64,000 nt of DNA. Source: Dermanyssus gallinae (taxonomy: Eukaryota; Arthropoda; Arachnida; Mesostigmata; Dermanyssidae). The translations under genes were made by a program, and so were the position numbers. The DNA is taken from NCBI GenBank assembly GCA_003439945.1, contig QVRM01001092.1, positions 89,501 to 153,500 on the forward strand, in the 5' to 3' direction. The notes under the pieces were generated by a model that made no database searches, was not told the origin of the DNA, and was given only the letters and a program-made list of their open reading frames with translations. How positions within the stretch are numbered: position 1 is the stretch's first letter; each line of letters opens with the position of its first letter. Shown piece after piece: positions 1-11,759 of the stretch.

Positions 1-75
1 CATTCGGGAGGTCTGGGTTCGAAACCCAGGCCGGCCAACCCTAAATTGGTTTTCATGGTTCCCAATTTAAACAAG
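1..75 (+). mobile_element. tRNA-derived SINE, family A, copy cut by window edge
   Basis: The Pol III B-box-like GGTTCGAAACC lies at 19-29, followed by a hairpin tail TAAATTGG ... CCAATTTA. It matches 46690-46772 almost base for base, which makes it a dispersed repeat. The A box would lie left of the window. Confidence 0.7.
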
Positions 76-180
76 GTGAATGCCGGGGTGAATTACAAAT
101 TGAGCATGATCGAACAAAAAAAAACGGGGAGCACAGATGTCTCAATAAAAAGAGATGGTGCATTACCACCCCACCCCCCC

Positions 181-182
<2 letters not shown>

Positions 183-212
<30 letters not shown>
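183..212. repeat. (AT)n microsatellite
   Basis: About 30 bp of TA dinucleotides just upstream of Ppn exon a. Confidence 0.9.
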
Positions 213-217
<5 letters not shown>

Positions 218-318
218 CACTTATTATTAGTTATACTACAAATGAACGGACAGAGAGTTGAACGTTCGCGCTCGTCTATTCACCTGCCCACCCCTGCCGC
301 GTTGCGCTGCCTGGTTAG

Positions 319-656
319 TGTCCGGAGAACGCGTGCGGTGGCCTGCCACGCAAGCGTGCCGTGTTCTGCTATGTCGGTGACGACGGACTGGCGGCGACCG
401 ACTGCGAAGACGCTGACGGATCGAAACCGGCCGACACGGAAGACTGCAGCCCTCAGGCGTGCCCCGCCGATCAGATCGACGTGCTGGGCAGTTGCGCCGG
501 CACCGAACACGGCTGCTGTCCGGACAACGAAACGGCCGCCGACGCCGACTTCGAACAGTGCCCGCCGTTCGACCGGGAGAACGCCACGACACCCTGTAGC
601 CAAACCGAGTGGGGTTGCTGCAGGGACCTGGTGACGCCGGCGTTCGGACCCTTCAA
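319..656 (+). CDS. Ppn: Ppn exon a: TSP1 end and lagrin repeats 1-2
   Basis: Acceptor TAG just before 319; donor GTACGT at 657 (phase 2). Residues begin CPENACGG and carry six TSP1-type cysteines ending in QAC; the TSP1 Trp motif would be in the upstream exon. Two lagrin repeats follow (TEHGCCPD, TEWGCCRD). The second finishes in the next exon. Confidence 0.85.
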
Positions 657-3600
657 GTACGTAGCCCCATTGGCTCGCGATCGCCACTAATGTCCACACA
701 TGTGCCTTTGAATGCTGTTGTTTTTAGCTTCAGTATGATGTACAACGTCTAGCTGCAGTTAGTATCCACTCTGGTTTAAGGACGTTTTTGTGTCACACGT
801 ACACAAATAGTAACTCGTTTATGTTAGCTGTTGAGCCACTTGAAAAGATCTAGATCCTGAGCACGTTCATTTAGTCCTATTAGCGTTTTTAGACGTTTTA
901 CGGCAACATGGTGTGTGATCGGTGGGCTGCAGATGCAAGGCACTTTTCTTTAAGTATAGGAAAAAACATTGTTAGTTAGTTCGTAATAAAAACCAGCCCT
1001 TTTTACTACACCCCCGTCCACTGCACTATGACAGTGGTAGTCGTGCTGATGTAGCATTCGTAGCTAGGAAGACATAGATAAAAACGGGAGTAGTAGTTGA
1101 TGTAACACTAGTACACTGTAAAATATACAGTCTAATAATCAAGCTAAAACTTAGGTACAATAGTGACAATCACGTACCGGGGGGGGGGGGAGGAGAGTTC
1201 TTATGGAAGCTTCGGAAGTCTGCGCAGGATGACATGGTACTTAATACTAGGACGTTAGCATTGGCGTTACTTATGCGCACTTGCCTGAATGAGCTTTCTT
1301 TGATTTCCTGCGAACTGTGCGTCATTGCGAACGTAATCAGTGGCGGATGTTCCCGGTTTGCGTTGTGCAACGGAACCGAGTTCGGCTGTTGTGAAGATGG
1401 CGTGACTAGGGCGCAGGGGCCCAACTCTGAAGGCTGTGATGTGCCGTGCGAACAGACTGAGTTTGGTTGCTGCGAAGAAGACGGCAAGACGACCAAACTC
1501 GACGAGAATAACGCCGGTTGCCCTACCGGCGCCAATGGCACTGAAACCCTGGCTGCTGAAGACGTAGCCGCGAGACAAAACGCCACCGATACAGGTAAGC
1601 AAGTCATTAACCGCCAAGACATTCGACGACCCACGAGGGCGGCGGAAAAATTGAGCCCCTCTGAGCTCAATGTAGAATACATATATGTATTCTTCTAAAT
1701 GTGTATACTAGAATTTGTGTATACTTTTGCGTATACATGTATACATTCATACATACAAACATAAACGTACGTTTTGCGTAAATATAAACCGACGCCAGTG
1801 ATGTGTCACACAACTGTCGTCTTGGGTCAGGACATACTGTCTCTTTGGTCAGCAGTTTTTTGTTTCGTCTAGCAGGCTTGTAACTGAATACTCACCCGAT
1901 TCTCGCTAATCTTTGTAGTGGCGGTGGCTTAGGCAGCTAACGCACCGTTCAAAACGGGGCGTTGCCGTGGCAACCACGGTTAGCAAAACATCGCTAGTTC
2001 GAGCCCTGGCCGTGCTGGTTGAATCTGTTGGACGTGGTTGTCATTGCCTTGCTGCTACATACCTTTGCTGGAAAAAGCCTATATAATTCCAGTACGACAA
2101 CGCGATGACGATAGATTCATTTAGACGATATCGCGCCACAGGCAGCCTAGCTCATTACGAGCGTCTAAAATGTGGTTCTCAGAGCGTTAAAAAAAATCTC
2201 ACTTCAATGCTCTTTAGTTGGACCCGTTGAAGAGGATGCGGTGGACTCTGGCTCTGGAGGCGGCTCAGGCGACAGTTCCGATGAGGGCAGCGATGCCGCT
2301 CAGACTGATGTCGGATCAGGGGCCGCACCAACCGAGCAACTTGATGACGATGAACTCCTGGTAGCGTCAAACTGCACCGAAAGCGAGCACGGCTGTTGCG
2401 CGGACGGTCTCACGCCGGCGCGTGACCCCGAAAAGCGACGTGGCTGTCCTCACTGCAGAAGTAAGTGGTTTCATTAGGTTCACGCAGGCGAAGTGCTTGA
2501 GATGTGTTCGCCTGTCTTCAAAAGCACGTCGTGGGCACACGTAATTCAGCCTGGCAGAGCCCCAGTACGTTGCAGCGGCGTCGCACGCAGAGTGATTCAT
2601 AGTATCAAGAAAGTATTGTACTGATAGTTGAACAGTTACGGCTCTGCTATTCAGGACCATGAACCAGAACAAATCTACAGGGTTTACAGCCTGTAAAGCC
2701 TTACTAGTATACGTGTTACTAATTTGTGTTAAATCACATTTTAAACATTTCAATGCAATTCGTCACCGCACTAGACCTCGTCATCATAGCAAATTAAACA
2801 CGTCCAGTTAGCATGGTAATTTTCGATTATTTTTCCTTTGGTTATAGCCGGTTGGTCATCGTGGCTGGGTATTTGCTAATCTGTCATATTTTGCTATTGT
2901 TACTATTGTCGTTGTTGTATTTGCTGTTGCTGCTGCTGCTGCTCTTCTTACCGAAAACAAGTTTCAAAGTTCGGATGTTGCCCAGATGGCGTGACTGCCG
3001 CGCTGGGACGCAAATTCAACGGCTGCGCCGATACCTGCACCAACTCGACCTTTGGATGCTGCCCCGATGGATTCTTTAGTGCTGAAGGACCTAGTCTTGA
3101 GGGTTGCCAACTCGTGAGTCCCGTAGACTAGATACAGGTCATTTGGTTGCGCTTAGAGGGTGAATAATATATTTATATATTATTTTTTTAGGCGAGCACT
3201 GCCGAGTGTGCAATCGTATTGTAAATTATTAATAAATCACCACAATGTTTTCTCTCTCTCTCTATATATATATAACTCTTTCAAAAGTTCAACCGTGACA
3301 AGGTTATACTCCCGTTACATTAAAGAACAATATATGTATATATATACATATATAACAAATTTAAATACGTATTTCAGAGAGACTGCAAGGAAAGCAAATT
3401 CGGCTGTTGTTCAAAGCTCGCAATTCCAGCAACGGATGTTGAAGATGCTGGCTGTCAGAACTGTACCGACTCTGCGTACGGATGCTGTTCAGACGGTGAA
3501 ACATTTGCGTTGGGCCCTCGTGGCGAGGGCTGTTGTGATGACAACCCGCATGGGTGCTGTCCAGATGGCAAGACGCTCGCGCAAGGCCCCGATCTCGCTG

Positions 3601-3747
3601 GATGCCCTTGTCAGACGCTCGAGTTCGGTTGCTGCCCTGACAGGGTGACGCCTGCGCTGGGCCCCGACCACTTTGTAAGTAGAAGTAGTACTGCAGTTGC
3701 ACCGCTTTGCCAATCGTAGCGACATTGATAAAGTTGACGGCGGACCC

Positions 3748-3802
<55 letters not shown>

Positions 3803-5622
3803 GTATTATTTACTTATCAGATGGCCTTTGTATATATATAGGGTGTATGGAAACTTTTAATTAATAGATAGAAAGAATTGTAGAGCTTGCTGATGCAAAT
3901 ATGTTTTCCAATTTAACATGGTCTCTTGAGAAGTTGTTTCGGAATGAGAGTTAAATTACTACAATTTGTAACACTGGCGTTTCTACCCGACATAGAAGCA
4001 TAAAATGTGCTGTTGCGAGACAATTCATTCTGCTATACAGAAACTAAGCACACCGTCGTGTTCGTGAAAATTCAGTTTCTTCCGAAGTTCATATAAGGCC
4101 GGCCAGAAGATGCGACATGCTCGTTTAGAAGAGAATTCGCAAAAAATAAAGTTCTCTATTAGCTTTCACTCCAAATACCTCAAAATCATTACCCTATGAC
4201 CACTTAATTTCGACGGGATGTCCAGATACAAATTCTAAAGTAAGCGGTACAGATGATAATTTGAAGGCTAATGGCTAGAAGATGAGTGGGGCAAAGCATA
4301 TCACGCAACGTCCAGCACCATGGTGGCAAGTCGCCCCAGATATACGAGGCCGTTGTCATACTGAATGCGAATTTCTCTACGATTCGGTGCGCTGCAAAAG
4401 TATTTATTTTTAATTACGACATGATCTATGCATAGTACTTTTAGCACGCGTTTTCAATTTCACCAGACCACCAGATACACAACATGGTCTTCTTAACACA
4501 AGCGTCTGTTTTGCAACGGTTGTGAGCCTGCCTGTTGCTTTGACTACGACTATGACTTTGTTCGAAGTGCGGTTTTGTAGAGTATTCACTTCGGCTATAA
4601 TGTTTTTTTTAAGTATGCTCTTGGGGGTTTTCAAGAAGAGCGCGGTTGTTTTGGCGTTTCATCGTGTCGCTTTCTGTGAGCCTGCGAAGCGCCCATACGT
4701 TGGCACGTTTTACATTACGTCACGGCTAGTTAAGTGCGAGTAATCTAGTTATCTATCACGGCTAGTTAAGTGCGGATCATTGCGATGCACTCATCATGAT
4801 GTGTGCGATCTCGTCAAGTATCAAATGCGTATTGCCATCTACAAGACATTTAGTTTATCCGTATTCCGCACCGCGAAAAACCGACACCTGTTTACGGGTA
4901 CTGTGTCACATCAAAATCACCACTACGGTCGAGTGAATTAACCAAACCACGGCATTGTGGTAAAATCGCAATTTTATGCATATTTTTTGCCTTTGAGGCC
5001 TCGGCGCCAAGTCAGTCACATTCTGTCCTTCTCGGTAGGGTGACAGAGGACAGTGTCACGCAAATGGCGCTTGCGTCCTTCGTGGGTTCTAGCGTTCTTT
5101 CTCTCGCAAAACACAACACGCTGACACGCATCGAGATATTTTCAGCAGGAACAGATTCGCCGCACGTTAGACCACAAAAGTAGCAGCGACTCTTGTTGAG
5201 AACACGCGCTTCCCTCCTTCCAAGGGTCTACTGAGTAGAGTGCAACTCACTAACTAGTCAGAGCGTTCTGACTGAGCCAATGCGTATATGATCGTATTTT
5301 GTACTAGCTACTTAAATCCAATATTTTCAGTCTTGGATTAAAACATCTACCAGCTCTTTTGTTACAGCAAAAATAACTAAAAATAAGCGGTTTAAGACCG
5401 ACAGTGAGCTTCCTATTTGTACCAGTTTTTGATGAAGAATATATGTACGTAAATATACATACGTCTATTGAAGTCGTTGATGATTGTCTAGTGGAGGCGA
5501 ACACAATTTTTAATGAACATTAGATTTTTGCAGCAGGGGTGTGATTCTGACTACCAAGAGGGAGAACCATGTTTTGTTTAGGTTAAAAATAGGTGGACAG
5601 TTGTAAATACTGTGAAAGTAAA

Positions 5623-5670
<48 letters not shown>

Positions 5671-8600
5671 ATGGCGCAAACATTTTTGAATTAGTTATTG
5701 TTTGCTTAATTAGAAACTTTTTGCGGTTTGGTTTAAAGAGAATTCCATCGTTTTCGTTAGTTTTAAATGGGCGGTGTGTTTGATTTTGCCAGCATACAAA
5801 TCGTAGGCTTGTCTTATTTACAGTTAGAATAACAGTAGGACTTGCCTGTTGTGTAAACCAAATAAGCTTTGATGACAAATTGTCCTCGCTGTCCGTAGGG
5901 CTGCACGTGTGAAACGAGTGAATTCGGTTGTTGTTCGGACCTGCTCACGCCGGCGTTAGGCCCGGGTCAGGCTAACTGTACCTGCGATCGGCTGGCCTTT
6001 GGCTGTTGCCCTGACGGCATCACTCCGGCCACCGGACCGGACAGTCAGTACAGTTGCGACTGCAGAACCTCACAGTTCGGCTGCTGTGCTGACAACCGAA
6101 CCCCCGCAACAGGTTGGCATACCTTGCGTTGCTCGACAACATTGTCTTTGCTTGTAGCAGTCTATCTGCTGCGCGTATCAAACGAACCTGGCGTGAGATT
6201 TCACTAGTTAATGACATACATGCGCACATTTAGGGACGTTTACAAAGTCAGCTAAGTACTGCTTTTACATGGCGCCTGTCATCAGCGCCCTTACATGGAG
6301 CGGGGACGACAGGCGCCCACCACACTTTCAGCTGTTTTCCAAAAAAAAACTTTTTTCTTTACGATTTTTTAAAATTTCAATAATATTTGTTATTAGTTAA
6401 AATTGGTATAAAAATTATATTACCATATTCTGCTGTACGTAGTGTTCGAGCGTAAGAATGGTTACTTCTGGTCTGGTGATTGGGTATTAATTGTATAGAA
6501 GTATATGTGTAAGTACACTCGTATATGTCTTGCTATACTGGCGTGGCCTGGCTATGTGGTGACTAATGCCCTAGTCGCGAAGTCATGATCGAGATCAACA
6601 CGTCAGAGCAAACCAGAGCCTGTCAATAATGCATATGCTGGCGGCTTCTCCGCGTATCCCGGCAGGACCGTCTGGACGTGGCTGTTACTGCGCCACGATG
6701 AAGTACGGCTGTTGTCAGGACCAGCGTACGCCGGCCGCAGGACCCAACCAGCTCGGCTGTCCGTGCTCGGCCAGCACGTACGGATGCTGTGCGGACGGCG
6801 TCACGCCGGCGCTCGACGCCTACAACGTGGGCTGTCAGGACTGCACCAAGCTCAAGTACGGCTGCTGTCCGGACGGCGTGTACGCCGCCCGGGGGCCCAA
6901 CTTCGAGGGCTGTCCCTGCGACACGACCGAGTTCGGCTGCTGTCCCGACCGGCGAACGCCGGCGCAGGGCCCCGACGCCGAGGGCTGTCCCGAGGTGCCG
7001 TGCCAGGAGACGCAGTTCGGCTGCTGTCCGGATGGAACGATGGCCAAGGGCCGCTACTACGAGGGCTGCAACCTGGACGAGGAGACGCGCAGGCGGTACG
7101 AGGAGCATCTGCGCAGCCTGGAGGGCCGACACCGTCAGCCGCCGAGTCAGCCCCACCAGACGGCCGCGGGGGCGGGGGCGTCGCCTCTGCCGCACGGCAG
7201 CACGCACACACCTCACTACCCGCACCACGTCGTCACGAAGCCGCCCTACTACGAGCCGCGCCGCATCAAGGAGGCCTGCTTCCAGGCAAACGACCGCGGC
7301 CAGTGCGGCAACTGGACGCTCGTCTGGTACTTCGACTACAAGGAGAGTCGCTGCATGCGTTTCTACTACGGCGGGTGCGGCGGCAACGACAACCGCTTCG
7401 CCGACGAACACTCGTGCCAGAGCCTCTGCGACGAGAGCAGCGTGGGCGGTCGCGACCGCCTGCCCCATCAGCCGCCCATCGACAACGAGGTCGTGCCGAC
7501 AGCGGCGCCCCGAACAGCCCGCTACCCGTGCGATCTGCCCAAGGACGTCGGTCCGTGCAAGCAGCACCAGGAACGCTACTGGTGAGCTGGTGAACGATAC
7601 GGCACGGCCTGCTACTGCTGCTGCTATATATGATTAGTTGAGGTTCCATTCCGATGTTGGATCTCCGCAGGTTCCAACAGGCCGGTTCTCTTGGCGCCAT
7701 TTTTTTCGGCACCGCTTACGGTTAGCGTAGTACTATTCAGCTAGCTATTCTCTCGGCTGTCTCTTTGCGGTTAACACACAAATTGTTTATGGTAATTAAT
7801 ATTTCCTAATGTACACACACAGCTTGGTAGACACTAAATGCACGTACAAATTCGTTGCGACCGACGTCATCGATGCGAGTAATGCGTTACGTTGCTCTAG
7901 TAAGCAGTTTTGCTCGTCTTTCTTGTAGACAACACTATACAGTGCGCTCGCAGTCCTTAGAGGGGTTCTAACCCGTTAGATTGAATAGGTCATTGGACAT
8001 TTGTTTTGTACTCTAAGATTGGTATTGAAGCACACAAGAGAGTTTATGCGTTACAGTCGTAGTAGTAGTCATAAACCGCTGCCGGTATTGACGCGGAAAG
8101 TGATTTTTAGCATTGTTATTGAAGCTGCGCGTTCCACCAATTAATTGAAAAATGTTGGATTCCTTCTTCACTAAATGAAGACCGTTACAAGATCTGGACT
8201 TGAAGCAATCGCAGTGAGCATTCTTAAAGCTTTCGACGGTTACCGCGCATGAGGACTATACTGACACATATGTAAAATTGCATGTAGATACTTACCATCT
8301 GATCGGTCTTTTAACGTTGTATCCGTGAACTGATGGACGGTTTTGTTTTCTCACCGGACAATAATTCGATTTTGATGCAAAAGCGCGTGGTGCTTAAATC
8401 AGGAGCACCGTCGATCACGTTGAAAGTTGTCCAACGTGGTCGTTAAACGACCTTTTCTATTCTGTTATGTTTTCATAAAGGTTCAACGAACAGACAAACC
8501 AATGCGAGCGCTTCGTGTACGGTGGTTGTCATGGTAATGCCAACAATTTCCCCAGCCACAAAGCATGTGCCAACCGCTGTCGCGTCATGTCGGACCTTGA

Positions 8601-11600
8601 GAAGTGCACAATTCCGAAGGTCGTATCGAAGAATTGTACGGACCCCAAACCGCTCTTTCGGTTCGACTTCAAGATGCAGCGCTGCGAGCATTACAAGGGC
8701 TGCACCGAGGATGTCAACGTCTTCAAGGAGTATGAAAGCTGTGTTGGTACCTGTGTGCAACGTAATCTGGTGCGTAACTTCAGTTTTGTTTCAGTCCGAT
8801 ATTGTGATATCATTATTGTGTATTTAGGGTGTTGGTGACTCTATCACAGCCCGATGCGAACTCAACTCAGTCTGTATCGAAGAGGTCGAATGGAAGACAG
8901 CGCTGGCTTCTGTCTAGGCGGAGTTTGTCGGCAATAGGGAGAAACGGTTAACGGTGCAATTTTTCATAGCAAAGTGCAGTCAAATAACTGCTTGTGCTTT
9001 GATAGAGCGTCGTGTGTACTGTCGCCCAATTCAAAAATGTTTAGCTTGCTATAGTAGTGACATGTGCTATACGCATAAAAAGGGAGACACTCTGAAGAAG
9101 GCAATGAGCCGACTTGCATATGCATTGTCACCAGTGACGACGATAATGCACCTCCGGCTGCGCAGGAACAGTTCTAACGAATTCTTGCGAAATGGTGCTG
9201 GAAGATTTTTCAGGATAGCTTGGTCAGATTAACTCAGATACTGCATCTATTCCACTATTGTGGGTAGATTCGGGCTTTGGGAGAAGAGTGGATATGCCTT
9301 TTAATACATACCTGCATATATACACACGGTATTCATTGCGACTAATCCTGTCTGAATAATTTGAATTTATATGATTATAATGCAACAACAGAAACAATAC
9401 CAACACTATTCAGCTTATGTTTTCAGCGTAATGTATGCTTTTTTCTTTTCTTTTTAAGTAAGGGGTTGGCCAGCATGTGTACGTATGGACTATGTATGAC
9501 AGAATGTACCAATACACATGTGTACACACAATGTAATACACAGATTATTAAATCAGCAATACGCTACACCGCGGTAGCAAAAGTCGTAGAGTCGTACCTA
9601 TTCGTATACGAGTCATTTGTGCTCACTACACACACACGCATACTTGGCACGGATTCACGTGCTTCTACGGTTTTACTGTGCGTGCGGGCGTGTTTTAGGG
9701 TGCAGACCTCGCCGACAGCGTTTGCTCACTGGCAGCCGATGCGGGGCCCTGCGGCGACTTCACACTACAGTGGTACTACGATAAGGCGAATGAACGTTGC
9801 GCACAGTTCTACTATGGCGATTGTGAGGGCAACGCGAATCGTTTCACGAGTGAGAGCGAGTGCCAGCATTTCTGCGGTCAGAGGGCGCCATCGATCCCAC
9901 CAGCTCTGCCCCCGACTCCGCCGACGCCTCACGTGCCCCCGCCATCAGGATCGCCGCCCGTCATCCCATCCTCGCCTGCTGCTGCTGCTACTTGTAAGCA
10001 GCCCGCTATCTTGAGGCAGTTACGCCGTCTATGAGTTTTTCATCTTAGACGTTTTGTTTGTGCGACAAATTTCGTTCATTGACACGTCGGTTTCTGGAGG
10101 TTTGGTTTTTTCAAAGTCTGCCTCTTTAAGCCAACAACACAGATTGTTTTCACGCGGTCAGCAGAACGACGTCGTGCGACGACGAGTACTGCCATAGAGC
10201 CACAAAGGCTAGCTAAAAATGGCCAGTATAAGCCGAGAACACCAGAAAACTGGGAACAAAAACCGGAAAAAAGCTGGAAAAAACGTTCGGCGTCACCTAA
10301 TTATGTTTGACGAAAGATGTGCCATTGCACTTCCGCGGCCATTCATCATTCATTACATCGGTATCGCTTTTTGGCGGTATGTAGTGATGCTTGTTGAGTG
10401 CACATATTCCAGTGACTCCTAACACTGTTTGTGGTCAGCGTATGGCAAACAAGCAGGTTTCGACTGGAAAATACCAGCACACATTTATATGTTACGTCCT
10501 TAATCGTTAAGTTTTCGTTTCTCGCTCTGTTTTCCGATTCATTAGGTTAGCTCAACCATGTGTAAGTTGCGCTGGGAGCGTGCCGTGCACTCTGCGGTGA
10601 CTAAATTATACGTCTGCATTACTCTATAAGTTTATTTGCATGGCAATGCTTGTCGTACTAAGCTAAATAATTGCAACTTGCAGTATATTGCATTAGCCTG
10701 ACCAGCAAGTCCCACATAGTATTACATAGTACCCAAAGATTCGGTGCCTGTTGTCTGTGCGCACCGGCTTTGGGAGTTACCGAGAGTGGCTTCGCAAAGA
10801 ACTCTATCGTATGTCTAAGTATTGGTGGCTAGATTTTCTTGTTAGGGCTTCTATACAGCAATGCAACTATGTTTGCCAACTATTATTTCTACTGCGTGTT
10901 CTGTAACTAGTGGCACGATGTAATGTCGACTATAAGAGCATGACACGATGCCCGTCTGTTCTGAAGTGGCTATACTATATTAGTTCACATATTAAGTTAT
11001 ACACTAGTTCGCAAACAGCCTACGGGGTTGAACTTAGAGTCAGTTGCTTCTACTACTTTGTTGTTTCCCTAGTGTTACTTCTGTTCATGGTTTCAGTATT
11101 GATGCCACCGTGTTATTGTTGTCGTTACCGTTGCAGTTGTTGTTGTTGTTCTGGTTATGGTTATGGTCGGGCGTTTCTTACGGTTGTCTTAAACTTTGCT
11201 ATTGCTAATGTTGTTGATGGTTCTGATTTTGTTGTTGTGATGATTGTTATTGTTGTGTCGTTGTTGTTGTATGTTAATATCTTGCGCAGCACTTCCTGTC
11301 TGCGAGCAGCCTCGTGACATTGGCCCTTGCGACAGCTACGAGATTCGCTACCACTTTGACATGCACACACGAACGTGCGCGCCGTTCCACTACGGCGGCT
11401 GTCAGGGAAACCAGAACAACTTTGCGACGCTCGACGATTGTCAGCGCTACTGCGGTTTCCGCTACGGGGGTTTGGCACCCCCGCCGCCGCCGCCACCCCC
11501 GACGTCGCCGCGCCATCAGCCGGCCGTGCCGTTCCACGAGTCGGACTGCCTCGAGCCAAAGCATCGGGGCAGCTGCTCGGGCCAGACCCGCATGTTCTAC

Positions 11601-11724
11601 TACTACCGAACGGACGGCGTGTGTCGCGAGTTCACCTACAGCGGGTGCGGGGGTAACCGCAACCGTTTCACCACGCGTAGCGAATGCGAGCAAAGTTGCC
11701 GAAACGCTCAGGTAATTTAATATA

Positions 11725-11759
<35 letters not shown>

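Larger units (their letters stand above)
3675..5898 (+). other. Ppn: Ppn intron, 2.2 kb
   Basis: Apart from the AT tracts at 3750 and 5626 I see no exon or recognisable element. The duplicated phrase CACGGCTAGTTAAGTGCG occurs at about 4721 and 4757. Confidence 0.6.
7582..11289 (+). other. Ppn: Ppn introns around exons h and i
   Basis: Introns 7582-8480, 8770-9698 and 9994-11289 hold no recognisable element beyond short T/G-rich runs (about 11100-11290 is TTG-rich, before exon j). The smaller introns 657-1340, 2461-2961 and 6113-6665 likewise show nothing; intron 1595-2217 holds the tRNA-like sequence listed separately. Confidence 0.5.

Noticed and set aside
3100..3113. Reading papilin exon d straight through into the next intron
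   Set aside because: A strong GTGAGT donor sits right after GCQL, and the joined phase-0 exon e continues the lagrin array.
6623..7567. Long - strand open frame opposite papilin exon g
   Set aside because: It is the antisense shadow of a GC-rich coding exon; the + strand reading carries the lagrin and Kunitz domains.
8473..8760. - strand frame opposite papilin exon h
   Set aside because: Antisense shadow of the Kunitz-coding exon.
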